Shown here: positions 11,983-20,992 of the stretch, in pieces | Numbering within the stretch: the stretch's first letter is position 1 | How the letters are laid out: the number at the start of each line of letters is the position of its first letter | DNA from: Pseudactinotalea sp. HY158 | GTDB taxonomy: Bacteria; Actinomycetota; Actinomycetes; Actinomycetales; Beutenbergiaceae | Assembly: GCF_009660225.1 (NCBI RefSeq) | Contig: NZ_CP045920.1 | Location: 2,430,079-2,494,078, forward strand | Length of the DNA: 64,000 nt | Direction of reading: 5' to 3' | Notes under the pieces: generated by a model | Told to the model about the DNA's origin: nothing | The model's database searches: none | Seen by the model: the letters and a program-made list of their open reading frames with translations, nothing else | Position numbers and translations under genes: made by a program

Positions 11983-12083
11983 ACATCGGATGTCTGCTTC
12001 TGATCGGTTCGAGTGATTCACTGGTTCTCTCGGCCCGCTCTCCGCTACCTTGGAGCAGTTCCACCCATAGACATCCGAGGTGT
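11983..12083. promoter_or_regulatory. Paired inverted-repeat sites upstream of the GH95 gene, candidate operators
   Basis: ACATCGGATGT (11983-11993) is a perfect odd-length inverted repeat, and ACATCCGAGGTGT (12071-12083) is a near match, 88 bases apart, in the divergent region between the aldo/keto reductase and the wall-anchored fucosidase-like gene. The spacing of about eight helical turns would suit looping by one regulator. No regulator is adjacent. The rest of the region 11898-12174 shows no other feature I can support. Confidence 0.35.
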
Positions 12084-12174
12084 CACGCGACGCTGACCGT
12101 CCCACGCAGCGTCGTCACCGTCATCCAGTGTCGTTCGGGGTGGACGACGCGTCACGCACTCAACGAGGAGATCG

Positions 12175-15100
12175 ATGTACCAGGATCATGCGTCCAGGGG
12201 CGCCCGCCGACCCCGCGCCACCGCGCTGCTCGCCGCAGCGGCCCTCTGTCTGCCGCTCGGCATCGCGGGCGTCTCCGGCGCGCAGGCCGAACCGACGATG
12301 GGTGCCGACGCGGATGCGTCCGAGACCACCCCGCTGCGGCTCTGGTACGACGAGCCCGCCCCCACGAGCTCGACCCCGCAGGACGCCGGAAAGGAGGACT
12401 GGAGCTGGCAGGACATCGAGAACGGCTGGCAGAAGTGGTCGCTGCCGTTGGGTAACGGCTACCTCGGTGCCAGCGTCTTCGGGGGCACCGACACCGAACG
12501 GATCCAGATCACCGAGAACAGCCTCCGCCACCCGTACACGTCGAGCAATTCGGCGACCAAGTACAACAGCGGCATGAACAACTTCGTCGAGACCTATATC
12601 GAGTTCGGTCACGACGACGTGAGCGACTACTCCCGCGACCTGGTCCTCGACGACGCCACGGCACACGTGAGCTACGAGGCGGGCGGGGTGATGTTCGAAC
12701 GGGAGTACTTCGCGAGCCATCCGGACAAGGTGCTCGTCATGCACTTCGAGGCGTCCGAGCCCGGCGCGCTCACCTTCACGCTCAAGCCGCAGGCGCCCTA
12801 CCTCAAGGACTACAACCGGGTGCCGTCCGACGAACTGGCCAAGACGGGAAGCGTGACCGCGGCCGGCGACACGATCACGGTGGCGGGCGAGCTGTCGCAC
12901 TACGGGATCGAGTACGAGGGGCAGTACCGGGTGCTGCCCGAGGGCGGCGAATTGAGCGCCGCCGAGGTCGACGGGCGCGGCGAGCTCACGCTCACGGGAG
13001 CCGACAGCGCGACGGTGCTCCTCGCCGTCGGCACGAACTACGAGATGGAGTCGCGGGTGTTCACCGCCCCCGACGACGAGAAGCTCACTCCGTACCCCGG
13101 CCCGCACGACAAGGTCAGCGCGATGATCGCGAGCGCCGCCGCCAAGGACTACGAGGCGTTGCGGGCGGCCCACGTGGCGGACTACGCGCAGTTCTTCGAC
13201 CGGGTCGATCTGGACCTGGGCGGGGCCGTGCCGACCACGACCACCGACGCCCTCCGGGCGGGATACGCGGGCGCCTCCGATTCCGATCGCGCCTACCTCG
13301 AACAGCTCTACTTCCAATACGGGCGCTACCTGCTTATCTCCTCCTCGCGCGCGGGCTCCCTCCCCGCGAACCTGCAGGGAATCTGGAACGCCTACGACAG
13401 CTCCCCCTGGGGAGCCGGGTACTGGCACAACATCAACGTCCAGATGAACTACTGGCCCGCGTTCACCACGAACCTCGCCGAGATGTTCCTCTCCTATTCC
13501 GACTACAACGGCGCCTACCTCGCCAGCGCCCGCCGAAACGCCGACAGATACATCGCCGCGGTGAACCCGGACGGGCTGGCGCCCGCCGGACAGAACGGCT
13601 GGGCGCTGGGCACCTCGACCACGCCGTACGAGACGACCGGGCCGAGCCCGACCTCGCATTCGGGTCCGGGTACGGGCGCCTTCACGTCGCTGTTGTTCAA
13701 GGACTACGTCGACTACACCCAGGACCTCGACTATCTGCGCGACGTCGCCTACCCGCGGATGCTCGGGATGGCCCGCTTCCTCGACAAGACGCTCGAGCAG
13801 CACGGTGACAGCTACCTCGTCGAGAAGTCCGCCTCCCCCGAACAGATCGTCGGCGGGTCGTACTACCGCACGACCGGGGCCGCCTTCGATCAGCAGATGG
13901 TGCACGAGAACCTCGCCGCCGTACTCGAGTACGCCGAGCTCCTGGGCTACGACAATGCGGAGCTCGACGCCTGGCGCGAGAAGGTCGATCACCTCGATCC
14001 CGTGCTCGTGGGCACCTCCGGTCAGGTGAAGGAGTACCGGGAGGAGCAGGCGTACGGCGAGATCGGCGACCCGACCCACCGTCACATCTCCCAGCTCGTC
14101 GCGCTCCATCCGGGAAGCACGATCAACTCGACGACGGACGCGTGGCTCGATGCCGCGCGTGTCACGCTCACGAAGCGCGGCGACTCCGGGACCGGCTGGT
14201 CGAAGGCCCACAAGATCAACCTGTGGGCACGCGCGCATGACGGCGACCACGCATACAAGCTGCTCGGCACCCTGCTGCGGGACTCCACGTTGCCGAACCT
14301 GTGGGACACCCACCCGCCGTTCCAGATCGACGGGAACTTCGGCGGCACGAACGGCATCGCCGAGATGCTGCTGCAGAGCCACGAGGGGGCGATCGTCCCG
14401 CTCCCCGCCCTCCCGAGCGCGTGGCCGTCCGGCTCGTACAGCGGATTGACGGCGCGTGGCGGCTTCATCGTCGACGTCTCGTGGTCCGACGGCGAACCGA
14501 CGACGATGGCCGTGGAATCGAGCGCCGGCAGGCCGGCCACCATCCGCCGCGCCGGCATCGCCGCCGGTGACGAGGTGCGCGTGGTGCGCGAGAGCGACGG
14601 CGCCGAGGTCGAGCTCGAGCGCCACGGCCGGGACGAGATCCGCTTCGAGACGAGCGCCGGCGAGCGCTACGTGATCACCGACATCCCCGTCGAGACGCTC
14701 GCCGATGCGCCCGCCACACTGGCCGCGGAGGCGCTCGGCGACGGGCGCTACCTGCTCACCTGGCCCGACGTGGCGGAGGCGACCGACTATTCGGTCCTCG
14801 CCGCCACGGGGAACGCCCCGTCGTACGCGCCACTCGCAACCGTCGACGTGCCGCGCGCGATCGTCGAGGTCCCGGGCGGCCTCGCCGAGCCGGTCACGTT
14901 CAAGGTGCGGAGCCGTTCGTCGACAGGCGCGCTGGGCCCCGACGGCCCGACCGCCCGCATCACGGGTGCGGCCACGGACCCGAACGTGCTCCGCGGGAAG
15001 TCGATCACAGCCAACCGCTCGGCGATCAGCGGGTCCTACGCGGTCGCGAACATGGTCGACGGCAATCGCACCAGCAGGTTCGCCTATCTCGACGGCACCA

Positions 15101-16596
15101 GCGCCGACCCGCTCGTCGTCACCGTCGATCTGGCGGGCACGTACGACCTGAGTGAATTGACCCTGGTCGAGTTCGTCGACTCCCGGCAGGACTACTCCTC
15201 GCGCATCGAGTCGTTCACGGTGGAGGGCCGGGATGATTCGGGCTGGCGGGTGATCGGCACGGGCGGCGACCCCGGCAGCAGCGACTCGACGACCCTCGAG
15301 CACTCCGTCGAGGTCGACGCCGACGGCATCCTCGAGCTGCGATACACCTTCGAACTGAAGTCCGCTGCCCACAGCCCCACGATCTGGGAGCTCGAGGCCA
15401 CGGGGACCCGGGTGACCTCCCGGATGAACGTGCTCCTCGGGAAGCAGGTCACGGTGAATCAGCCGCCGTACGACAGCCGCTTCCCCGACCGGAACCTCGT
15501 CGACGGCGATCCCGGCTCACGATTCGCCTATCGCGACGGCAACGCGGGCACCCTCGAGGCGGTGATCGATCTCGACGGTTCGTACGAACTCGAGTCGGTG
15601 ACGATCGACGAGTTCGTCAACGCCGCCCCGAACAATGCCTCGCGGATCGGGGCGTTCACGGTCGAGGCGTTCGACGGGGCGGACTGGGCGGTCATCGCCG
15701 AGGGCACCGACACCGGCCGCGGCGAGAACGGACACCGACGAAACACGCTGGCGGTCTCGGCGAGCAACGCCCAACAGGTGCGCTTCACGATCGTGCCCAA
15801 GTCGCCGGCGCAGGCACCGAGCGTCTGGGAGCTCGAGGCCGCGGGCACCTCGCTCATGCTCGCCCGACCACTCGGGCTCGACGTCGCCTCAGCGGCGCCG
15901 GGGCAGCGGGTCACGCTCCTCGGCCTGGGATTCTCCGGCGCCATCACGGGCCTACGCCTCGGTGACGACGAGATCCCCGACTTCGAGATCCGCAGCGAAG
16001 CGGAGATCACGTTCACGGTTCCGGACCTCGCGCCGGGAACGTACGACCTGATCGTGAGTGAGGGCGAGGCGGCCGCGACAGCCGTGCCGGTGGTCGTCGT
16101 CGCGGACGACGACTCCGACGACGACGCCGACGGAACCGATCAGGCCGACGGCACGGACGACGCCGACGGAACCGATCAGGCCGACGGCACGGACGACGCG
16201 GACACGGCCGACGGCACCGACCAGGCCGATGGCGCGCACGACGCCGACGGAGTGGACGGAACCGACACGGCCGACGGGGCCGACGACACCGGCCAAGCCG
16301 GCGGCACGGCCGATACCGACGGGACCGACGGAACCGACCAGACCGGCGGCACGGACGACACCGACGGAGTGGACGAGGCCGACGCCGGGGCAGGTGCAGG
16401 AGCAGCCGCTGATGGCGGCACCGACACCGCTCCCGCCGACGCCGACGCTGCGGCGGGCGATCGAGCTCCGACGGTCGATCCGCTGCCCGCCACGGGCGCT
16501 GCGATCACGCCGCTCGTATTCATAACGGCGCTGATGAGCCTCGTGGCCGCGGTCCTCCTCGTTCGTCGCGCCCGACCCGGCGCCGGGCGCGGCTGA
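12175..16596 (+). CDS. LPxTG wall-anchored GH95-family alpha-L-fucosidase-like protein
   Basis: A 1473-residue exported enzyme, ATG 12175 behind GAGGAG. A signal peptide (1-38) is followed by a GH95-like domain (about 50-840): [29 protein letters not shown] with Asn419 and Asn421, and [18 protein letters not shown] with Asp719. These match the catalytic Asn/Asn/Asp of the inverting Bifidobacterium enzyme AfcA. A short Fn3-like segment, two F5/8C-like domains (about 940-1080, 1085-1225), an IPT/TIG-like domain (about 1230-1310), an Asp/Thr/Ala repeat linker and the sorting signal LPATG (1437-1441) follow. It probably removes terminal alpha-linked fucose or related sugars from host or plant glycans at the cell surface. 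Family members also include galactosidases, so substrate is not certain. A duplicated piece of this gene lies at 18253-18370. Confidence 0.9.
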   Translation: MYQDHASRGARRPRATALLAAAALCLPLGIAGVSGAQAEPTMGADADASETTPLRLWYDEPAPTSSTPQDAGKEDWSWQDIENGWQKWSLPLGNGYLGASVFGGTDTERIQITENSLRHPYTSSNSATKYNSGMNNFVETYIEFGHDDVSDYSRDLVLDDATAHVSYEAGGVMFEREYFASHPDKVLVMHFEASEPGALTFTLKPQAPYLKDYNRVPSDELAKTGSVTAAGDTITVAGELSHYGIEYEGQYRVLPEGGELSAAEVDGRGELTLTGADSATVLLAVGTNYEMESRVFTAPDDEKLTPYPGPHDKVSAMIASAAAKDYEALRAAHVADYAQFFDRVDLDLGGAVPTTTTDALRAGYAGASDSDRAYLEQLYFQYGRYLLISSSRAGSLPANLQGIWNAYDSSPWGAGYWHNINVQMNYWPAFTTNLAEMFLSYSDYNGAYLASARRNADRYIAAVNPDGLAPAGQNGWALGTSTTPYETTGPSPTSHSGPGTGAFTSLLFKDYVDYTQDLDYLRDVAYPRMLGMARFLDKTLEQHGDSYLVEKSASPEQIVGGSYYRTTGAAFDQQMVHENLAAVLEYAELLGYDNAELDAWREKVDHLDPVLVGTSGQVKEYREEQAYGEIGDPTHRHISQLVALHPGSTINSTTDAWLDAARVTLTKRGDSGTGWSKAHKINLWARAHDGDHAYKLLGTLLRDSTLPNLWDTHPPFQIDGNFGGTNGIAEMLLQSHEGAIVPLPALPSAWPSGSYSGLTARGGFIVDVSWSDGEPTTMAVESSAGRPATIRRAGIAAGDEVRVVRESDGAEVELERHGRDEIRFETSAGERYVITDIPVETLADAPATLAAEALGDGRYLLTWPDVAEATDYSVLAATGNAPSYAPLATVDVPRAIVEVPGGLAEPVTFKVRSRSSTGALGPDGPTARITGAATDPNVLRGKSITANRSAISGSYAVANMVDGNRTSRFAYLDGTSADPLVVTVDLAGTYDLSELTLVEFVDSRQDYSSRIESFTVEGRDDSGWRVIGTGGDPGSSDSTTLEHSVEVDADGILELRYTFELKSAAHSPTIWELEATGTRVTSRMNVLLGKQVTVNQPPYDSRFPDRNLVDGDPGSRFAYRDGNAGTLEAVIDLDGSYELESVTIDEFVNAAPNNASRIGAFTVEAFDGADWAVIAEGTDTGRGENGHRRNTLAVSASNAQQVRFTIVPKSPAQAPSVWELEAAGTSLMLARPLGLDVASAAPGQRVTLLGLGFSGAITGLRLGDDEIPDFEIRSEAEITFTVPDLAPGTYDLIVSEGEAAATAVPVVVVADDDSDDDADGTDQADGTDDADGTDQADGTDDADTADGTDQADGAHDADGVDGTDTADGADDTGQAGGTADTDGTDGTDQTGGTDDTDGVDEADAGAGAGAAADGGTDTAPADADAAAGDRAPTVDPLPATGAAITPLVFITALMSLVAAVLLVRRARPGAGRG

Positions 16597-16610
16597 TCCG
16601 CTCCGCAGGT

Positions 16611-16646
16611 GGGGGACGGGGCCGAGGATCACCGGCCCTGTCCCCC
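16611..16646 (+). terminator. Hairpin terminator after the GH95 gene
   Basis: GGGGGACGGGGCCG (16611-16624) pairs with CGGCCCTGTCCCCC (16633-16646) with one G-U pair and an eight-base loop, 15 bases after the stop codon. Confidence 0.7.
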
Positions 16647-16704
16647 GCGCGTATGCCGGACGTAACATCGAAGGAAGGGACGGCAGCGAGCACAGGGGCG
16701 AGAA

Positions 16705-17172
16705 GTGGAGCAGATGATGACCAATAAGCAGCGCTTGTCGATCAAGGACGTGGACCCCACGGCCTACCAGGCCGTGCTCCCGTTGCAGAAGTACGTGAAC
16801 TCGGCTCGGCTCGACGCCGGGCTCGTCCCGCTCCTGGATATTCGCGCCTCCCAGCTCAACGGCTGCGCGTGGTGCCTCGACATGCACACGGACGACGCCC
16901 GCGAGGCCGGCGTCGATCAGCGACGGATCGACCTGGTCGCGGCCTGGCACGAGGCCGGCGACCTGTTCAGTGAGCGGGAGCAGGCGGCGCTCGCCCTGAC
17001 GGAGCAGATGACGCTGCTGTCCCGCGGTGGCGTGAGCGATGCCGTGTGGGAACGCGTGCGCGATGCCTTCGACGAGCAGCAGATCGTTCAGTTGATCATG
17101 GCCATCTCGGTCATCAACGTGTGGAACCGGATGAACGTGACGGCGCGCACCTCCCTGCCCGCCAAGCCCTGA
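16705..17172 (+). CDS. AhpD-like carboxymuconolactone decarboxylase family protein
   Basis: A 155-residue single-domain protein with the redox motif NGCAWCLDMHTDDA (CxxC plus downstream His) of the alkylhydroperoxidase AhpD core. Members of this group reduce peroxiredoxin partners or act as general peroxidases; ECF-sigma-linked versions are common in actinobacteria. ATG at 16705 or 16714 are both possible; the upstream stretch aaggaagg is too far for a clear choice. A 5' fragment of a close relative (QRISISDVDAAA against QRLSIKDVDPTA here) is found at 19149, directly before the nucleoside hydrolase gene. Confidence 0.9.
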   Translation: MEQMMTNKQRLSIKDVDPTAYQAVLPLQKYVNSARLDAGLVPLLDIRASQLNGCAWCLDMHTDDAREAGVDQRRIDLVAAWHEAGDLFSEREQAALALTEQMTLLSRGGVSDAVWERVRDAFDEQQIVQLIMAISVINVWNRMNVTARTSLPAKP

Positions 17173-17244
17173 GGCTAGGCGCCCGCGACGCGCCGCACGA
17201 CCTGCGGGAGAGACTTTCAGCGCAGACCGCCCCGAGAGGCCCAC

Positions 17245-18246
17245 ATGTCCACCGGCTTGCCACCCTGGTTCGAAATCGGTTCGCTCATCGTGCTCGTCGC
17301 GATCCTCATCGCGGACCTCGTCGTCGTCACTCGCCGGCCGCACCGCCCGAGCGCGAAGGAGTGTGGGATCTGGGTCGGCGTCTACGTCACCCTCGCGCTG
17401 GTCTTCGCCGCCTGCATCCTGCTGCTCGGCAGCGCCGAGTACGCCAGTCAGTTCGTGGCCGGCTGGCTCACCGAATACTCCCTGAGCATCGACAACCTCT
17501 TCGTGTTCGTGCTCATCATGACGCGGTTCGCGGTGCCCGAACATCTCCAGCAGGAGGTGCTCATGGCCGGCATCCTCATCGCGCTCGTGCTGCGCGGCGT
17601 GTTCATCCTCATCGGCGCCCAGCTCATCGCCAGCTACAGCTGGATCTTCTACCTCTTCGGCGCGTTCCTCGTGTTCACCGCGATCCACCAGGTCACCGGC
17701 TCCGAGGACGAGGGCGGCAGCGACAACGCCCTGATCCGGCGCCTGCGCTCGCGGCTTCGGATGACCGACACCTACGACGGCATGCGCCTTCGCACGATGG
17801 TCGACGGCCAGGCGATGCTCACGCCGCTGCTGCTCGTGCTCCTCGCGCTCGGCACCACGGACCTGCTCTTCGCGCTCGATTCGATACCCGCGGTCTTCGG
17901 CATCACGAACTCCGCGTTCATCGTGTTCACGGCCAACATCTTCGCCCTCATGGGGCTGCGGCAGCTGTACTTCCTGCTCGGTCACCTCATCGAGCGGCTC
18001 ATCTACCTCAAGTACGGGATCGCGGCCATCCTCGGATTCATCGGCGTCAAGCTCGTGTTCCATGCGATGCACGAGAACAGCATCCCGTTCCTCAACGGCG
18101 GGCAGCCGATCCAGTGGGCCCCCGAGATCGGCACGGGGCTCTCACTCGGCGTCATCATCGCCTCGATGGTCGTCGCGACCCTCGCCAGCCTGCTGCGCAC
18201 GGATCGCTCCGCACGCGACCTGGGCGGGCCCGGGAGGAGCGCTTGA
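17245..18246 (+). CDS. TerC/Alx-family integral membrane protein
   Basis: A 333-residue polytopic membrane protein with about seven to nine hydrophobic segments. The conserved acidic motifs of TerC proteins are present: EYSLSIDNLFVFVLIM (about residues 74-89) and LLFALDSIPAVFGIT (about 209-223). Family members export Mn2+ and help load metals onto secreted enzymes; older annotation as tellurium resistance is by homology only. ATG 17245 follows cgagaggcccac with a weak ribosome site. I looked for a manganese (yybP-ykoY) riboswitch in the 72 bases upstream and did not find one. The stop is immediately followed by a fragment of the GH95 gene. Confidence 0.92.
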   Translation: MSTGLPPWFEIGSLIVLVAILIADLVVVTRRPHRPSAKECGIWVGVYVTLALVFAACILLLGSAEYASQFVAGWLTEYSLSIDNLFVFVLIMTRFAVPEHLQQEVLMAGILIALVLRGVFILIGAQLIASYSWIFYLFGAFLVFTAIHQVTGSEDEGGSDNALIRRLRSRLRMTDTYDGMRLRTMVDGQAMLTPLLLVLLALGTTDLLFALDSIPAVFGITNSAFIVFTANIFALMGLRQLYFLLGHLIERLIYLKYGIAAILGFIGVKLVFHAMHENSIPFLNGGQPIQWAPEIGTGLSLGVIIASMVVATLASLLRTDRSARDLGGPGRSA

Positions 18247-18252
18247 GGGCAA

Positions 18253-18370
18253 CCGCCGGGACGAGATCCGCTTCGAGACGAGCGCCGGCGAGCGCTACGT
18301 GATGAGCGACATCCCCGCGGACACGCTCGCCGATGCCCCGACGGAGTGGACGAGGCGGACGATCGAGTTC
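18253..18370 (+). pseudogene. Fragment duplicated from the GH95 wall protein gene
   Basis: From 18256 the sequence matches 14630-14712 of the GH95 gene almost base for base (peptide [15 protein letters not shown] shared, then SDIPADTLADAP against [12 protein letters not shown]). At 18340 it jumps to gacggagtggacgaggc, the sequence of the Asp-rich linker near 16366-16382 of the same gene. The middle 1.6 kb of that gene is missing. No start codon; not a functional gene. Confidence 0.85.
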
Positions 18371-18464
18371 CGCCGCCCGCCTTCGTCCGGAGCGTCAGCT
18401 GTTCACGTTCGACGGGGCCGCCATATGCCGATGTCCAGCAGTGTCGGGCTCGACCCCAGGCGAG

Positions 18465-18665
18465 TCATAAGTCGAGCACGAATCGCAGGGCTTGATCAAT
18501 GGCGCGCATCTCCACTGGGCCGACCGCACCGATGCGCGATCGCAGCCGCTCGAGGGAGATGGTGCGGATCTGATCGCAGCGGGCGAAACTGGCGTGGTCG
18601 AGGCCACTCGCTCCGGACGTCAGTTCGATGTGGCTGCGCAAGCCGTAGCTTCGACGGAGTCCCAC
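18465..18665 (-). pseudogene. MazF/PemK-like toxin, C-terminal remnant
   Basis: The frame reads LRSHIELTSGASGLDHASF then ARCDQIRTISLERLRSRIG and ends ALRFVLDL. This is the C-terminal third of a MazF-like endoribonuclease toxin (the DQIRTISLERL beta strand and final LDL are typical). The N-terminal two thirds, with the ribosome-facing Arg/Thr residues, are absent; the remnant begins inside the end of the antitoxin reading frame. It should have no toxin activity. Confidence 0.75.
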
Positions 18666-18880
18666 ACGCGTCGCTCTTCCCTGTACTCGGCGAGTAGTCG
18701 CGGGTCGTCTCGCAGCTTTGAGTAGTCTTCGGTGAGTCCACGCAGAAACTCCTGTCGCTCGAGAGCGTCGATGGCCGCGTGGACCACGTCGATCACAGGT
18801 GTCTGGCGCGCGTCGGCCATGCGGCGTAGGCGCTCCGAATCCGGCTCACGCACCCTGATCGTCGTCGTCTTCATCGCCAT
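18620..18880 (-). CDS. Ribbon-helix-helix antitoxin with altered C-terminus
   Basis: An 86-residue protein (ATG 18880, or 18874) beginning KTTTIRVREPDSERLRRM, a typical ribbon-helix-helix DNA-binding N-terminus of MazE/VapB-type antitoxins, followed by a charged helical toxin-binding part with EYREERRVWDS. The last residues (VEATACAATSN) are read from toxin DNA in the wrong frame. The deletion that removed the toxin start therefore also replaced the antitoxin tail. DNA binding may persist; partner binding may not. The gene sits within the GH95/AhpD duplication scar. Confidence 0.7.
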   Translation of the reverse strand: MAMKTTTIRVREPDSERLRRMADARQTPVIDVVHAAIDALERQEFLRGLTEDYSKLRDDPRLLAEYREERRVWDSVEATACAATSN

Positions 18881-18902
18881 ACGATGATGGTAGACGGAAA
18901 GT

Positions 18903-19148
18903 AGACAAGCGGACAGGGCTCACATGTCGCCCCCTGCCATCCTGAGCCGAAGCGTCCCGTGGTCGGCCGAGCAGCCCGGGCGTACACTGAGATTCACGCG
19001 GCATCGGAGGCGAGCGGCGTCCTTCGAAGCAGCGACGGCAGCCCCGGAGCGAACCGCGCACCGGCGCACCAGACCCGATCCCGTGAGCAACAATCGACCG
19101 GAGCCGCTTCCCGGCCGGCCCTCGACATCGCCGCTGAGAGGAGAGATC
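18903..19148. other. Intergenic stretch with no complete gene
   Basis: I see no supported gene. The part near 19024-19060 (cgaagcagcgacggcag) resembles the leader of the AhpD-like gene at 16671-16690 (cgaaggaagggacggcag), consistent with the gene fragment that follows. This is a weak similarity by eye. Confidence 0.4.
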
Positions 19149-19250
19149 GTGTCCGACTCTCAACGGATCTCGATCAGCGACGTGGACGCCGCCGCCACGC
19201 ACCGACGTGCCGGGCCGGCACGGGACTCCGGCCGATTGACAGCCTCGTGA
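19149..19250 (+). pseudogene. 5' fragment of an AhpD-like gene
   Basis: GTG 19149 with a strong GAGAGGAG site opens a 33-residue frame, SDSQRISISDVDAAATH, that matches the first residues of the AhpD-like protein (TNKQRLSIKDVDPTAYQ) and then diverges to a stop at 19248-19250. That stop overlaps the start of the nucleoside hydrolase gene, so the fragment may now act as a translated leader for it. Confidence 0.65.
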
Positions 19251-20194
19251 CGCCCCTCCCCCTCCTCCTCGACTGTGATCCGGGCATCGACGACGCCCTC
19301 GCCCTCGCGTACGGTGCGGCGCACGGCGCCGAGTACGTCGCCTGCACGGTCACCCACGGCAACGTGCCCGTCGAGACCGGGGCCCGGAACGCGCTCACGG
19401 TGCTCGACGTGCTCGGTCTCGCCGACGTGCCGGTGCACCTGGGCGCCGCCCGGCCCCTCGCCCAGCCGCTTCGTACGGCGGAGGCCGTGCACGGAGGCGA
19501 CGGCCTGGGCGATACCGGCCGGGCGCCGTCCACACGCTCGCTCGCGGGCACGCTCGCGCCGGTCGAGCTCGTGCGGCTCGCCCGCGCCCACCCCGGCGAA
19601 CTCACCCTCGTGGCGATCGGGCCGCTGACGAATCTCGGCATCGCGCTGCTGCTCGACCCGGAGTTCGCCGGCCACGTGCGCCGAGTCGTGGTCATGGGCG
19701 GGGCGATCCTCGTGCCGGGGAACGCGACCGCGCTCGCCGAGGCGAACACGTTCTGCGATCCGGAGGCCGCCCAGCTCGTGATCGACGCCCCGTGGGACCT
19801 GACGTGGGTCGGGCTCGAGGCGACCCGCCGGACCGCGGTCCCGCCCGAGCTGCTCGACCGGCTCGCGACCACCGCGACGCCGCACGGGCGGTTCCTCTGG
19901 GCCGCGATGCAGCACTACCTCGACCGGTACGAACGCACCCTGGGCCGGCGCACGTGCCTGCTGCACGATCCGCTCGCGATGGCCCTCGCCCTCGACCACC
20001 GGCTCGCGAGCTACCGGCTCGTGCGCACGGGCGTGGAACTGCGCGGGGAGCGCACCCGCGGGCAGGTGACGGCCGATCTGCGGCCGGGCCGGCCCGATCC
20101 GGAGGATGCGCGCGAGCCCGGGGTCGTCCGGATCGTCGAGGACCTCGACGTGGCGGCCTTCCACGACCGCTTCCTCGGCTCGCTCACGGGGTGA
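19247..20194 (+). CDS. Inosine-uridine-type nucleoside hydrolase
   Basis: A 315-residue protein that splits ribonucleosides into ribose and base. The diagnostic N-terminal calcium/ribose-binding motif is DCDPGIDDALAL (Asp9, Asp11, Asp15, Asp16). VVMGGAILVPGNATALAEAN holds the second signature and LLHDPLAMALAL the late metal-binding Asp. I chose GTG 19247 because the signature then starts at residue 9, as in the family; longer frames begin in non-coding DNA. GTG overlaps the stop of the AhpD-like fragment (GTGA). The 3' end overlaps the convergent SDR gene by 11 bases. Confidence 0.93.
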   Translation: MTPLPLLLDCDPGIDDALALAYGAAHGAEYVACTVTHGNVPVETGARNALTVLDVLGLADVPVHLGAARPLAQPLRTAEAVHGGDGLGDTGRAPSTRSLAGTLAPVELVRLARAHPGELTLVAIGPLTNLGIALLLDPEFAGHVRRVVVMGGAILVPGNATALAEANTFCDPEAAQLVIDAPWDLTWVGLEATRRTAVPPELLDRLATTATPHGRFLWAAMQHYLDRYERTLGRRTCLLHDPLAMALALDHRLASYRLVRTGVELRGERTRGQVTADLRPGRPDPEDAREPGVVRIVEDLDVAAFHDRFLGSLTG

Positions 20195-20960
20195 GCCGGT
20201 GCACCCTCGTGGCGCCGGCCTGGGCCACGGGGTTGATCTCGAGCAGGTCGATGTTCACGTGCGCCGGCCGGCTCAGGGTCCAGGCGATGGCCTCGGCGAC
20301 GTCGGCGGCGTGCAACGGGCCCGGAACGCCGGCGTACACGGCCTCGGCCCGCGCCCGGTCGCCGAGGCGGCGCAGCGAGAACTCCTCGGTGTGCACGAGC
20401 CCGGGCGCGATCTCGATGATGCGGATCGGCTCCCCGAGGAGCTCCATCCGCAGCGTGGCCGGGATCGCGCGCTCGGCGTGCTTGGCGGCGGTGTAGCCGG
20501 CGCCGCCCGGATAGAACTCGCGGGCGGCCATACTCGTGACCACGACGACGTCGCCGCCGCCGGCCCGCAGCGCCGGCAGCAGCGCCGTGACGGTCCGCAG
20601 CGTGGCCACGACGTTCATGTCGTACATCTCCCGCCACCGGCCGATGACCGCCTCCGCCTCCTCGCCCCCGGCGGCCTCCACGGGATCGACGCCGCGGGCT
20701 CCCCCGGCGTTGGCGACGACGGCCGCGAGCGCCCGGGCACCGACGTGGTCCGTGAGGGCGCGGGCCCCCTCGGCCGTGGCCAGGTCGGCGGCGACGACCT
20801 CGCAGCCGACCTCACCGGCGAGCGTCTCGAGTCGTTCCCGGCGGCGCGCCACGGCCACCACCGGGGTGCCGAGGCCGCGCAGGTGCCGCACGGTCGCCTC
20901 GCCGATGCCGGACGAGGCGCCGGTGACGACGACGAGGTCGGGCGCGTGGGTGTCGTTCAT
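20184..20960 (-). CDS. SDR-family NAD(P)-dependent oxidoreductase
   Basis: A 258-residue short-chain dehydrogenase. VVVTGASSGIGEATV is the glycine-rich cofactor loop, VVTSMAAREF carries the catalytic Ser, and YTAAKHAERA the Tyr-x-x-x-Lys pair. PGLVHTEEFSL follows the usual strand. This layout resembles the YdfG/serine-dehydrogenase-like classical SDRs; the substrate is unknown. The ATG at 20960 (MNDTHAPDL) places the loop at the usual distance; ATG 20969 is an alternative. It is convergent with, and slightly overlaps, the nucleoside hydrolase gene, and is downstream of xdhC on the same strand. Confidence 0.92.
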   Translation of the reverse strand: MNDTHAPDLVVVTGASSGIGEATVRHLRGLGTPVVAVARRRERLETLAGEVGCEVVAADLATAEGARALTDHVGARALAAVVANAGGARGVDPVEAAGGEEAEAVIGRWREMYDMNVVATLRTVTALLPALRAGGGDVVVVTSMAAREFYPGGAGYTAAKHAERAIPATLRMELLGEPIRIIEIAPGLVHTEEFSLRRLGDRARAEAVYAGVPGPLHAADVAEAIAWTLSRPAHVNIDLLEINPVAQAGATRVHRLTP

Positions 20961-20992
20961 GGCTGCCATGCTGCCACGCGGGCTCACGCGAG

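Noticed and set aside
12160-15372. A 1070-codon open frame opposite the GH95 gene
   Set aside because: High GC keeps antisense frames open; the sense frame has a signal peptide, catalytic motifs and a sorting signal, and the antisense has none. Many similar antisense frames in this window were dropped for the same reason.
16066-16420. Asp/Thr/Ala repeats as a separate gene or RTX-like calcium domain
   Set aside because: They lie in frame between the TIG-like domain and the LPATG signal, and lack the GGxGxD nonapeptide; they are a wall-spanning linker.
17173-17244. Possible manganese riboswitch ahead of terC
   Set aside because: Only 72 bases, and the conserved yybP-ykoY loop sequences are not present.
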